39,386 bases of DNA from positions 1 to 39,386 of the forward strand of contig JANYFN010000057.1 in the NCBI GenBank assembly GCA_025362675.1, read 5' to 3'. The notes below the pieces were generated by a model that was not told the DNA's origin, did no database searches, and saw nothing but the letters and a program-made list of their open reading frames with translations. The DNA is from Limisphaerales bacterium. GTDB lineage: Bacteria > Verrucomicrobiota > Verrucomicrobiia > Limisphaerales > UBA11358. The translations under genes were made by a program, and so were the position numbers. Of this stretch, positions 1 to 7,784 are shown piece after piece. The stretch's first letter is position 1; each line of letters starts with the position of its first letter.

Positions 1-426
1 CAATTGGCTATTCACATCAATGATCGGCTGCGTGTTGCCGCCGCCGGGAACGTAACCGCTGCGGACAATTTTTCCGGGAATTACTTCAATGATCTCCGTG
101 TTGTCCTTCATCCGCCGGTTTTGAAAATTAATCGTCTTGCCTTCGAACAGGGACAGCAACAATTCCTGCGACACGGGATCGTTGCGATAATTTTGTTCGA
201 GGATTTGCACGGAATGTTTTCCCGCCGGATCGCGTAGAATGACGGAATCGGGTTCCACCTGCGCCGTGGCATCGGCATAGCGCACGGAGTTCGCGCCGGA
301 TTTCAAATCCAGTGGCACGGTGTCGCGCACGACAGCAAAATTCTGGTTGTAAATGGTCAGCGCCGGTTCGGCGGTGGCCATGAGGGTGAGCACGGAAAGC
401 GCGGCGAAAGTGGAAAGTATTTTCAT
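1..426 (-). CDS. DUF4139-type secreted protein, N-terminal part (cut by window edge)
   Basis: This open frame runs off the left edge, so only the first 142 codons are visible. The ATG is at 426-424 on the minus strand. The product begins MKILSTFAALSVLTLMATAE, a clear Sec signal peptide with an Ala-x-Ala-like cleavage site. The next segment (ALTIYNQNFAVVRDTVPLDL, then SVRYADATAQVEPDSVILRD) resembles the N-terminal beta domain of the DUF4139 / mucoidy-inhibitor-like family, exported proteins of unknown role. No membrane segment is visible after the signal, so a periplasmic or outer-membrane-associated location is likely. The family call rests on the N-terminal pattern only; the defining C-terminal part is outside the window. 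Confidence 0.75.
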   Translation of the reverse strand, partial: MKILSTFAALSVLTLMATAEPALTIYNQNFAVVRDTVPLDLKSGANSVRYADATAQVEPDSVILRDPAGKHSVQILEQNYRNDPVSQELLLSLFEGKTINFQNRRMKDNTEIIEVIPGKIVRSGYVPGGGNTQPIIDVNSQL

Positions 427-490
427 AATTGTGGTGATGGCAACAGATTTAATGACACGCGACAAGCGAAGTTATTAGAAAAAAGTTTCG

Positions 491-507
491 GCGGGCTGCC
501 AGTCCGC
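491..507. repeat. short imperfect palindrome, possible half of a REP-like element
   Basis: GCGGGCTGCCAGTCCGC folds on itself around a central C, with one G-T mismatch. It lies in the gap between two divergent genes. Similar GGCTGCCAG(T/C)CCGC palindromes occur as dispersed repeats in some bacteria, but no second copy was found here, so the repeat call is weak. Confidence 0.25.
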
Positions 508-591
508 AGTTCCATTCAAGCCGAATTATTATAGCTGCCTTTTTAATTTGGACTTTGCATTATTTCGGTGAACCAAATTTACCAAATAATT

Positions 592-1374
592 ATGAATCCG
601 ATGCACGAGATAGATTACAAAGTTTTCGGCGACGCCATGCAGTTCGTCGAAATCGAACTCGACCCCAATGAAGCCGCCGTGGGCGAACCCGGCGCGATGA
701 TGTATATGGAAGACGGCATCGAACTGGAGACGATCTTCGGCGACGGCTCGCAGCAGAACAGCGGATTGCTCGGCTCGCTGCTCGGCGCGGGCAAACGTTT
801 CCTCGGCGGCGCGTCGCTCTTCACCACGATTTATCACAACCGCTCCGCCGAAAAGAAGCGCGTCGCGTTCGCCGCGCACGTTCCCGGAAAAATCATTCCC
901 GTGCATCTCGCCGAGGTCGGCGGCGAACTCATCGCGCAAAAAGATTCCTTTCTCTGCGCCGCGCGCGGCGTGAACATCGGCATCGCGTTCAATAAAAAAA
1001 TCGGCGTCGGATTTTTCGGCGGCGAAGGTTTCATCATGGAAAAACTCTCGGGCGACGGCTGGGTGTTTTTGAATTCCGGCGGCAATATTTACGAACGCGT
1101 GTTGGCGCCGGGCGAATTGCTGCGCGTGGACGCCGGCTGTCTCGTGGCGATCCAGCCCTCGGTGAACTTCGATGTGCAATACATCGGCAACGTCAAGTCC
1201 GCGCTCTTCTCCGGCGAAGGTTTGTTTTTCGTGGCGTTGCGCGGACCGGGCAAAATCTGGCTGCAATCGTTGCCGTTCAGCCGCATGGCCGACCGCATTG
1301 TCAACGCCTCGCGCTCTGGCAAAGGCCGCGATGAAGGCAACCTCCTCGGCAAACTTTTCCAAAGCGACGAGTGA
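592..1374 (+). CDS. TIGR00266/AIM24 family protein
   Basis: A 260-residue protein whose start MHEIDYKVFGDAMQFVEIEL, followed by EPGAMMYMEDGIELET, is typical of the TIGR00266/AIM24 family, predicted beta-helical soluble proteins of unclear function in bacteria; the mitochondrial homologue Aim24 has been linked to inner-membrane organisation. Further family features are a Gly-rich stretch GLLGSLLGAGKRFLGGASLF near residue 65 and the repeated beta pattern to the end. There is no signal peptide. A GTG at 568 and ATGs at 592 and 601 are all in frame and none has a clear ribosome binding site; homologues usually begin near MHEIDY, so 592 or 601 is preferred. The gene stands alone, divergent from the DUF4139 gene. 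Confidence 0.85.
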   Translation: MNPMHEIDYKVFGDAMQFVEIELDPNEAAVGEPGAMMYMEDGIELETIFGDGSQQNSGLLGSLLGAGKRFLGGASLFTTIYHNRSAEKKRVAFAAHVPGKIIPVHLAEVGGELIAQKDSFLCAARGVNIGIAFNKKIGVGFFGGEGFIMEKLSGDGWVFLNSGGNIYERVLAPGELLRVDAGCLVAIQPSVNFDVQYIGNVKSALFSGEGLFFVALRGPGKIWLQSLPFSRMADRIVNASRSGKGRDEGNLLGKLFQSDE

Positions 1375-1416
1375 GGAAGATTTCGAACTGCTAAGCCACG
1401 CTGATCTCCGCTGCTG

Positions 1417-1526
1417 GTAGCAGCGGATGTGAATCCGCTCATTCTTGATTGTGGCGGGAATCTGATTGGGAGACCTTGGTTTGAGATAGCTTTTTTAGTT
1501 CGAGCGGGCTTACGCCGCGCTGCTAC
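1417..1526. repeat. REP-like palindromic repeat (GTAGCAGC family)
   Basis: The left arm at 1417-1440 starts GTAGCAGCGGATGTGA and ends CCGCTC. The right arm at 1502-1526 is an imperfect reverse complement ending GCGCTGCTAC. About 60 bases separate them. The outer GTAGCAGC/GCTGCTAC match is the same as in the element at 30858-30923, which marks a dispersed family. It sits in the 249-base gap between two plus-strand genes. Confidence 0.65.
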
Positions 1527-1623
1527 GTCCGATCCAGAAAAACTTACCGGCGATTAGCGCAGATTACCGGTTGGTAAAATTCCAGAATTGACTCCGCCGC
1601 GCAAATAGGGAGCAATTTGCGGC

Positions 1624-2718
1624 GTGAATCAAATTTTACTCCGCGTCGTCATCTTGATTTTGCTCGGCGGAAATTTTTTCGCCGCCCGCGCGTTCGACCG
1701 CACGAACGAAGTCTTCAGAATTTTCCAGTTTCCCGCCGATCAGATTCCCCGCGTGGACGGCGATACAAACGACTGGAATATCGTTCCTGAAAGCTACGTC
1801 ATCGGCACCGAACAGTTCTTGGAGGACTTCGGAAAACACAAACTCACTGATGACTCGACGCCGCATGTTCGCATCAAGTGTGGTTGGGTAAAAGGTCTCA
1901 ATCGCTTGTATTTTCTATACGAGGCAGATGATGATTACTGGGATTTCTCCGAGCCGGGTCTGCACAATGACACCTTTGAACTCGTCGTGGACGGCGATCT
2001 TTCTGGCGGGCCGCTGATCGAAAAATTTTCTTCGGCCAAGCCAATCATCGGGCAATGGGAAACGTATTTTACCCTGCACGGAACGCAGGCGCAGAACTAT
2101 CACATCTTCACGCCGCACGCCGGCAAAGACTGGTGCATGGCGTGGGGACCGGCGCAATGGCTGAAGGAATTACCTTATGCGAATGCGGCGCAGAAATACG
2201 ATTTCAAGCCTGGCCAGCCGGGACATTACGTTTTGGAATTTTGGATCACACCTTTTGATTACGCTGGCGCGGAAGGCCCGCAGCGCGCCGTGGAATCAGT
2301 GTTGAAAGAAAACAAAATGATCGGCATGTCCTATGCGTTGATTGATTACGACAATGTTCACTCCGGCGACACGAACAACGGTTTCTGGAACCTCTCGCGG
2401 CATCACACGATGTATGGTCAGGCGGACCAATTATGTCTTTTCAAACTCATGCCGCTCGAATCTCCGCTTCAAAAAAAGTTGGCCGCGCAATGGAGTTTTC
2501 AGATCGTGGACATGGCACGGCGGCTGGTGGCGTTCAAGGATTTGTCCGTTGGCGAAATTAAATCCTGGCATTGGGATTTTGGTGACGGCGAAACTTCAAC
2601 GGAACAAAATCCGATTCACACTTATAAAAATCCTGATCATTATACTGTGGTCTTGAATATCGCTGGCCCGGCCGGCCAATCGCGCCGCGCCAAAGTCTGG
2701 GACGTGGCGGTGAAATAA
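1624..2718 (+). CDS. secreted CBM9-like and PKD domain protein
   Basis: The product has a signal peptide (MNQILLRVVILILLGGNFFAARA). Residues about 35-210 resemble the CBM9/DOMON-like beta-sandwich of secreted bacterial proteins: IPRVDGDTNDWN near the start, then RLYFLYEADDDYWDF and NDTFELVVDGDLSGG. The C-terminal 75 residues form a PKD domain with the diagnostic WDFGDGETSTEQNPIHTY. No catalytic motif is visible, so the role is probably binding of a polysaccharide or surface. The GTG start at 1624 is supported by AGGGAG at 1607-1612 and by the signal peptide. The next gene, a GH28-like enzyme, begins 6 bases after the stop, so the two are almost certainly co-transcribed and may act on the same plant or algal polymer. 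Confidence 0.75.
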   Translation: MNQILLRVVILILLGGNFFAARAFDRTNEVFRIFQFPADQIPRVDGDTNDWNIVPESYVIGTEQFLEDFGKHKLTDDSTPHVRIKCGWVKGLNRLYFLYEADDDYWDFSEPGLHNDTFELVVDGDLSGGPLIEKFSSAKPIIGQWETYFTLHGTQAQNYHIFTPHAGKDWCMAWGPAQWLKELPYANAAQKYDFKPGQPGHYVLEFWITPFDYAGAEGPQRAVESVLKENKMIGMSYALIDYDNVHSGDTNNGFWNLSRHHTMYGQADQLCLFKLMPLESPLQKKLAAQWSFQIVDMARRLVAFKDLSVGEIKSWHWDFGDGETSTEQNPIHTYKNPDHYTVVLNIAGPAGQSRRAKVWDVAVK

Positions 2719-2724
2719 CTTTCT

Positions 2725-4062
2725 ATGAAGCAAATAATAATTCTCGTAAGTGTTTTGCTGGTTTTGAATGTTCCGGTTTCAGCCAAAACTTTCAACGTTC
2801 TCGACTTCGGCGCGAAAGGAAACGGTGCCACGCTTGATACGGCGGCGATTCAAAATGCAATTGATGCGGCGGCGGCCGACGGGGGGCAGGTTCTGGTTCC
2901 GCGCCAAAAAACATTCCTCGTTTCCACCTTGAATCTAAAGGGTAGAATTGATTTTCACCTCGAAGGCACGTTGCTCGTCAGCACCAATCAAAGTGATTAT
3001 TCGGGCGAGGGCGTGCTGCTCGCGAGCAACACGCCGAATCTGAAAATTACCGGCAGTGGAAAAATTCTCGGTCGGTCGCTCGCGTTCATGACCAGCTACG
3101 ATGCGACGAATGAATGGTGGCTCTTCAAAGAATGGCGACCCAAAATGTTCGTGCTGACCGGCTGCACAAATTTGTTTGTGCGCGACATCACGTTTGCGGA
3201 CGCGCCATTTTGGGGACTGCATATGCTCGGTTGCGAAAATGTTTTGGTGGACAACGTGACGGTGGATAATCGCCTCGACGTGCCGAATAATGACGGGATT
3301 GATCCTGACCATTGCCGCAACGTGGAAATCAAAAATTGCCACGTCACCTGCGGCGATGACGCCATCGTCATCAAGTCCACGCGGCAGACCAATGATTTTG
3401 GCGAGTGCGCGCACATCCACGTTCACGACTGCGTCATCCGCACGCAGGACGCGGGCTTGAAAATCGGCACCGAAACCACGGGGAAGATTCACGACATCTG
3501 GTTCGAGCGCTGCAAAATTATTTCCAGCAGCCGTGGCCTTTGCATCCAATTGCGCGACGAAGGCGAGGTTTCCAAAATCACATTCAGCGACATCAAATTT
3601 GTTTCACGCTATCACAGTGATCCGTGGTGGGGCCGGGGCGAGGCGATCTCGTTCACGGCGATTCCACGCACGCCGACCACGAAACTTGGCAAGCTCTACG
3701 ATGTCACGGTGGAAAATATTTCCGGGGTCGCGGAGAATAGTATCCGCGTGAATGGCACAGAGAATAGCCGGATTGAAAAAGTGTGTTTCAACAATGTCCG
3801 CGTAAAATTTAATCGCTGGACGAAATACGCGGGCGGTCTTTATGACAATCGGCCGACGAAAGTGCTCGCGCCGATCGAACTCCACGCCACCGATGGCTTC
3901 AACCTTCGTTATGCCGACAAGGTGACGCTGGAAAATTGTTCGGTCGCGTGGGGCGGCGGGGCGGGAGTATTCAAAAATTCCGTTGCCGCCGAAAACGCGA
4001 TCGGCTTGAAACTGGTCAATTTCAAAGGCGATACCACCACCCATCCGCTTCCCGAGGAATGA
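2725..4062 (+). CDS. secreted GH28-like (polygalacturonase-fold) protein
   Basis: A 445-residue protein with a signal peptide ending PVSA and the pectin-lyase-fold opening FNVLDFGAKGNGATLDTAAI used by glycoside hydrolase family 28. The NNDGIDPDHC (N189-D190) and CGDDAIVIKS (D211-D212) motifs carry three Asp residues aligning with the GH28 catalytic set. The downstream GHG motif reads QDA (inside RTQDAGLKIGTE) and the RIK motif reads CIQ (inside RGLCIQLRDEG), so the canonical substrate-binding His, Arg and Lys are missing. It may therefore act on a substrate other than plain polygalacturonate. It is the second gene of a pair with the CBM9-like/PKD gene. A strong hairpin at 4087-4113 follows. 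Confidence 0.85.
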   Translation: MKQIIILVSVLLVLNVPVSAKTFNVLDFGAKGNGATLDTAAIQNAIDAAAADGGQVLVPRQKTFLVSTLNLKGRIDFHLEGTLLVSTNQSDYSGEGVLLASNTPNLKITGSGKILGRSLAFMTSYDATNEWWLFKEWRPKMFVLTGCTNLFVRDITFADAPFWGLHMLGCENVLVDNVTVDNRLDVPNNDGIDPDHCRNVEIKNCHVTCGDDAIVIKSTRQTNDFGECAHIHVHDCVIRTQDAGLKIGTETTGKIHDIWFERCKIISSSRGLCIQLRDEGEVSKITFSDIKFVSRYHSDPWWGRGEAISFTAIPRTPTTKLGKLYDVTVENISGVAENSIRVNGTENSRIEKVCFNNVRVKFNRWTKYAGGLYDNRPTKVLAPIELHATDGFNLRYADKVTLENCSVAWGGGAGVFKNSVAAENAIGLKLVNFKGDTTTHPLPEE

Positions 4063-4086
4063 ATCGCTGGATCATTCACGCAAAAA

Positions 4087-4113
4087 AATCGCCGACGCCA
4101 TGCGTCGGCGATT
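4087..4113 (-). terminator. Rho-independent terminator between convergent genes
   Basis: A perfect 12-bp stem (AATCGCCGACGC and its complement) with a 3-base loop. Read on the minus strand it is followed by seven T residues, fitting termination of the DUF6600 gene ending at 4143. On the plus strand it follows the GH28-like gene but has only a weak T tract. Confidence 0.85.
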
Positions 4114-4142
4114 GTGTTTAAAGGCAGCTTTTGGCGGCGCGA

Positions 4143-6020
4143 CTATTTTTTATCTTTGTCAGATTTATGGCTGTCGGAACTCGGATGGCTAGTCGGCTCC
4201 GGAGCGCGTTCCGTGCGCGTTGGTTGAACCTGCACTGGCGGCTGGTAGTTGTTCGCTGGACGTTGAAAATCACTTCTCGACTCATAGACATGATTTTCCA
4301 TTTGTTGCACGTTGCGTTGTTGCATGTAATTGGCGGACGGCGGCAAGACCGCACTCGACACTGATGGGCGGACGATTTGCGGCTGTTGAACCTGAAGTTC
4401 CGAGCGCTGCGGGGCCGTGGTATTGATCACCGCCGCCGACTGGTTGCGCGGTTGGTCCCACCGCGAAGCATTGTTGTTGCGCTCGAGAACCTGGCCGGTT
4501 TGTGCCGGGGTTTGCGGATGGATGATTTGCGGCTGTTCGACTGTATAGGCCGTGCGTTGTGGTGGCGTCGTGACTAATGCCGGCGTCGGGTTTGGATTCT
4601 GCCCACGCGACTGTTGTTGTTCCAAGCGCGAGGAATGTTGCCCACGGTAGCCATCCAAGTTTGGCTGAGTAGTTTGATTTTGCTGTCCCACAGCTGAACC
4701 AGCTTGACGCGTTGTGTCCACGCGGGTTTCCTGCGAATAAGCCTTGTTCACAACCGGCGTCGGAGTCGTTGCTTGGCGTCCGGTTTGGGCGGCAGAATTT
4801 CCGAATACCTCGCCGTGACCACGCTGGCCGTTATGATCAAGCATCGTTGGCAAAGCAACATTCGCACCGGCATTGGCGTTACGTGTATCTAAACCAGTTT
4901 GATGATATCCCGTAGTATTGGCTGCGGAGTGATTACTATTACCGGGGGCGCGTTCGTTGCGGTCCTCACCGCGCCAGCCATGACGAGTTGCATTTGGGAG
5001 TTCATTCACCGCCACCGGTTGCACTGGATGATGGGTGGCCGACGTGAAGCGATCCACCGAAATGCCATTATTCACCACCGTGTTGCGTGAGCCGTTGAAG
5101 TTATAATTATTCACGATGGTGGTGTTGTGATAAAATTGCGATACATGGCGCGTATCTTCGCAACGGTCATGCAGGTGCCGGTCAAAAAAATGATTGTAAG
5201 AAACGAACGAGAAACAGCTTTCGTTCAGGCCAAAATCAAAGCCGACAGTGATGTTGTTGCCGTTGTATAAAAAGCCGCGCTCTTGCCGGTAGAAACAACG
5301 GGGCGGCAGAGGTGCCCAGCCGCAAGCTTCTTCACCCGAGCGCCACAACACCCATGACGGGGCCCAAGTCGTATCTGGCCACCAGCACCAGCCAAATCGC
5401 GAATCGCGAAACCAGCGTCCATAGTGAAACGTGGTGCCCCAAGAGTAATCTGAATCCCAATACCAGCCGCAATCTGTATAGACCCAGTGGCCGCGGTCGC
5501 AATACGGACGCCAGTTGGGGTCATAGACCACCGCGGTCGGACGCCAGCAATGTCCGTAGCCACCCACTTCTACCCAGCTACCATAGGGCGAAAGTGTTTC
5601 GTAAAAATAATTAACGGTTACCGCCGGTGCTGCCGCAGTCGGGGCCTCGATCACCGTCGGTGCGGCGACGGGCGGCGGCGATTGCGCAATCACGGAAAGT
5701 TGCCGGTCGTGCTCCAGCATCAGATCGAGAATGTTGCTAGGGATACCGGCGTCATTCAGTTGGATGATTTTTGAAGCATCGAGGTCAAAGCGGCTGTGGC
5801 AGTTCGCAATGAAATTTTTGATGACACTTAATTCAACGCCCGCTTGGGCCAGTTTGAAAACCTGTGCGAGATCGCTACCAGGCGGGATGTTCGCCGGCAA
5901 CGCGTTTTCCGCCGCCGGTGGCGGAATCGGCTGCTCGTAAGCATTTACCACGTTGGAGGCGTAAGCAGCGATAGCCACAGCCAGCGCCACAATAGTTTTG
6001 GAAGTAAGGAAAGGTTTCAT
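4143..6020 (-). CDS. secreted DUF6600-like Trp/Tyr-rich protein with Gln/Asn-rich tail
   Basis: A 625-residue protein with an N-terminal signal (MKPFLTSKTIVALAVAIAAY). Residues about 40-110 look helical. Residues about 135-245 form an aromatic block with LSPYGSWVEVGGYGHCWRP, then repeated tryptophan-glycine motifs (WVYTDCGWYWDSDYSWG, WFRDSRFGWCWWPDTTWAP) and CGWAPLPP; this pattern is typical of the DUF6600 family. The last 350 residues are low complexity, rich in Gln, Asn, Pro and Thr, and probably disordered. It ends in a charged SSDSHKSDKDKK. The function is unknown; an envelope or surface role is inferred from export and composition. The gene stands alone with a candidate promoter at 6036-6064 and a strong terminator after the stop. 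Confidence 0.8.
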   Translation of the reverse strand: MKPFLTSKTIVALAVAIAAYASNVVNAYEQPIPPPAAENALPANIPPGSDLAQVFKLAQAGVELSVIKNFIANCHSRFDLDASKIIQLNDAGIPSNILDLMLEHDRQLSVIAQSPPPVAAPTVIEAPTAAAPAVTVNYFYETLSPYGSWVEVGGYGHCWRPTAVVYDPNWRPYCDRGHWVYTDCGWYWDSDYSWGTTFHYGRWFRDSRFGWCWWPDTTWAPSWVLWRSGEEACGWAPLPPRCFYRQERGFLYNGNNITVGFDFGLNESCFSFVSYNHFFDRHLHDRCEDTRHVSQFYHNTTIVNNYNFNGSRNTVVNNGISVDRFTSATHHPVQPVAVNELPNATRHGWRGEDRNERAPGNSNHSAANTTGYHQTGLDTRNANAGANVALPTMLDHNGQRGHGEVFGNSAAQTGRQATTPTPVVNKAYSQETRVDTTRQAGSAVGQQNQTTQPNLDGYRGQHSSRLEQQQSRGQNPNPTPALVTTPPQRTAYTVEQPQIIHPQTPAQTGQVLERNNNASRWDQPRNQSAAVINTTAPQRSELQVQQPQIVRPSVSSAVLPPSANYMQQRNVQQMENHVYESRSDFQRPANNYQPPVQVQPTRTERAPEPTSHPSSDSHKSDKDKK

Positions 6021-6035
6021 AAATGTAGTCGTATA

Positions 6036-6064
6036 ATGATAGTTTTAATGGACACTGTTTCCAA
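6036..6064 (-). promoter_or_regulatory. candidate sigma-70-like promoter of the DUF6600 gene
   Basis: Read on the minus strand, TTGGAA and TATCAT are separated by exactly 17 bases and lie just upstream of the ATG at 6020. The match to the -35/-10 consensus is moderate. The rest of the 333-base gap 6021-6353 holds nothing else I recognise. Confidence 0.35.
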
Positions 6065-6353
6065 CATCCATTCGACCTGGAAGTTGCGCTATCGTTCACG
6101 AATCTATCGCAAAGTCCTCGAATACAATTACATTTACCCGGGGCAGGCACCTTGTTTTGAGGCCAAATTCACACGAATTCTGGGGTTTCGGCCTCCTATT
6201 GCGGCCGATTTTGACTTGGTATGGAGCAAGAACTGCGAACAGCAGTTTTGCAATTTCTCGATTAAATTTTTAAGTTGTCCGCGTTTCAGCCGTTAACGGA
6301 TTTTCTTTCAAACTTTTTTCCGCGCAGCCAATTCGGCGGCGTAAGTTTGAAAA

Positions 6354-7361
6354 TCAAGCCACCCTTGGATCCAGTCGCTTATCAGTTACCAGATAATTGC
6401 GGACATAATCGGCAACGGCATTTTCTAACGACGTCACGGGCGCGACATAGCCCGCGCCCCGCAAACGGAGCAAGTTCGCTTGGGTGAAATACTGATACTT
6501 CTCACGAATGGTTTCCGGCATCTCGATGAATTTGATCGCGGGCTTTTTATTCACAGCGGCAAAAACCGAGTTCGCCAGATCAATCCACGAACGAGCACCA
6601 CCGCTGCCAATATTAAAGAGCCCGTTGGCTCTCGGCGTTGCGGCGAGATGGAGCGTCATGGCCACGCAATCTTTGATGTAAAGAAAATCGCGCTTTTGTT
6701 CACCGTGCTTGAAATCGGGGCGATAGCTTTTAAACAACTTGATGACGCCCTCACTTTGCACCTGAGCGAAACTTTTGTGAACGAGCGAACGCATGTCGGC
6801 CTTGTGATCTTCGTTAGGACCAAAGACGTTGAAAAACTTCAGGCCGACAACTTTACTCAAGAAATCCGCGCGCTTGGCGTGCAAATCAAAAAGATGTTTG
6901 GAGTAGCCATACATGTTGAGCGGCCGGAGCGAATCAAGTTTCGTTTCATTGTCCTCCATGCCCGCTTCCCCGTCGCCGTAGGTGGCGGCCGACGACGCGT
7001 AAACGAAACGAACTTTATTTGCGAGCGACCAGTGCGCGAGATCTTTGGTGAACTGAAAATTATTTTTGGCCAGATACGATGCGTCCTTTTCCGTCGTGGC
7101 CGAACACGCGCCCATGTGCAACACCAAATCAAATTTTCCCAGCGCGCCACTTTGCAAGCGCGGCAGCAGGTCGGTGGCCTCGACATAATCCGCAAACCGC
7201 AACGGTGTCAGATTGCGCCATTTTTCGTTCGTGCCGAGGATGTCCGACACCACGATATTGTCGCACCCGCGACGGTTTAGCGCCCACACCAGAGCGCTGC
7301 CGATGAAGCCCGCGCCACCGGTAACTAAAACTCGCACTCCTGAAAAATCATTATGCTTCAT
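6354..7361 (-). CDS. hldD: ADP-L-glycero-D-manno-heptose 6-epimerase
   Basis: An extended short-chain dehydrogenase that epimerises ADP-D-glycero-D-manno-heptose at C6, giving the ADP-L-form used for the LPS inner core. The Rossmann motif GGAGFIGSALVWAL is near residue 15. The catalytic-type YASSAATYG and YGYSK motifs follow. NVFGPNEDHKADMRSLVHK and GEQKRDFLYIKD are distinctive for HldD. About 335 residues is close to family size. An in-frame TTG lies 6 bases upstream, but the ATG at 7361 (MKHNDFSG) is the natural start. The cytoplasmic enzyme, with lpxK at the right edge, shows that the host makes a heptose-containing LPS. It is not in an operon with other heptose genes. Confidence 0.93.
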   Translation of the reverse strand: MKHNDFSGVRVLVTGGAGFIGSALVWALNRRGCDNIVVSDILGTNEKWRNLTPLRFADYVEATDLLPRLQSGALGKFDLVLHMGACSATTEKDASYLAKNNFQFTKDLAHWSLANKVRFVYASSAATYGDGEAGMEDNETKLDSLRPLNMYGYSKHLFDLHAKRADFLSKVVGLKFFNVFGPNEDHKADMRSLVHKSFAQVQSEGVIKLFKSYRPDFKHGEQKRDFLYIKDCVAMTLHLAATPRANGLFNIGSGGARSWIDLANSVFAAVNKKPAIKFIEMPETIREKYQYFTQANLLRLRGAGYVAPVTSLENAVADYVRNYLVTDKRLDPRVA

Positions 7362-7411
7362 GTTCAAAAAGTTCTGATTCGACTAACATTTAATCAAGGC
7401 GTCAGGATATC

Positions 7412-7529
7412 GGATGGGGAATCCCACGCCAACCGGATTCCACGGCTAAGCGATATTTTTAATGAATGAACTTCGGTAGTCGAAATCCCCATTCACTTTT
7501 GGCGGGTGGGATTCGACGGAATTCCATCC
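7412..7529. repeat. long imperfect hairpin in the gap between hldD and the PEP-CTERM gene
   Basis: The outer stem pairs 7412-7417 with 7524-7529, 7419-7427 (GAATCCCAC) with 7506-7514, and 7427-7432 (CGCCAA) with 7499-7504, about 20 bp broken by small bulges. A nested hairpin pairs 7463-7468 (TGAATG) with 7490-7495 and 7472-7475 (TTCG) with 7481-7484. It could be a palindromic mobile repeat or a structured leader of hldD; the sequence alone does not decide. Confidence 0.5.
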
Positions 7530-7710
7530 AAGCCTAAAGATTTCACTCACAAAAAGAAATTCCGTGAAAATACGTCGCCGGAATAAAAATAAAAAACGTC
7601 GGAAAACATTACACTAGTCATCCGGTTAGTGCTTAAATTAACAAGTAAAAAATGCCTCTATTCCATTCATTTACAATGGCTTGTGTTTTTTTTGTAGACG
7701 GTAGGAGAAC

Positions 7711-7727
7711 TGGCACTTATACTGCTT
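7711..7727 (+). promoter_or_regulatory. sigma-54 (RpoN) promoter of the PEP-CTERM gene
   Basis: TGGCACTTATACTGCTT has the invariant GG (7712-7713) and GC (7724-7725) exactly 10 bases apart, and TGGCAC matches the -24 consensus perfectly. The -12 element is CTGCT instead of TTGCW. The predicted transcript start is near 7737, giving a leader of about 48 bases before the ATG at 7785. A 7-bp inverted repeat (TTATACT 7717-7723, AGTATAA 7734-7740) overlaps it and could be an operator or chance. The gene for the PrsK kinase lies just downstream, which fits known PrsK/PrsR/RpoN control of PEP-CTERM genes. Confidence 0.72.
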
Positions 7728-7784
7728 AGGTGTAGTATAATTAAATGCCTCATGACTTTGTGATGGCGGTATAATTTTTTTAAC

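Noticed and set aside
6221..6260. Inverted repeat AACTGC/GCAGTT as an hldD terminator
   Set aside because: Only a 6-bp stem, about 100 bases from the hldD stop, with no T tract in the correct direction.
6480..7280. Plus-strand frame of 266 codons opposite hldD
   Set aside because: hldD on the minus strand is unambiguous, and the opposite frame has no start signal or motif.
7612..7631. CACTA-N10-TAGTG as an activator site for the sigma-54 promoter
   Set aside because: Five-base arms are expected by chance in an AT-rich gap, and I do not know a PrsR consensus to compare.
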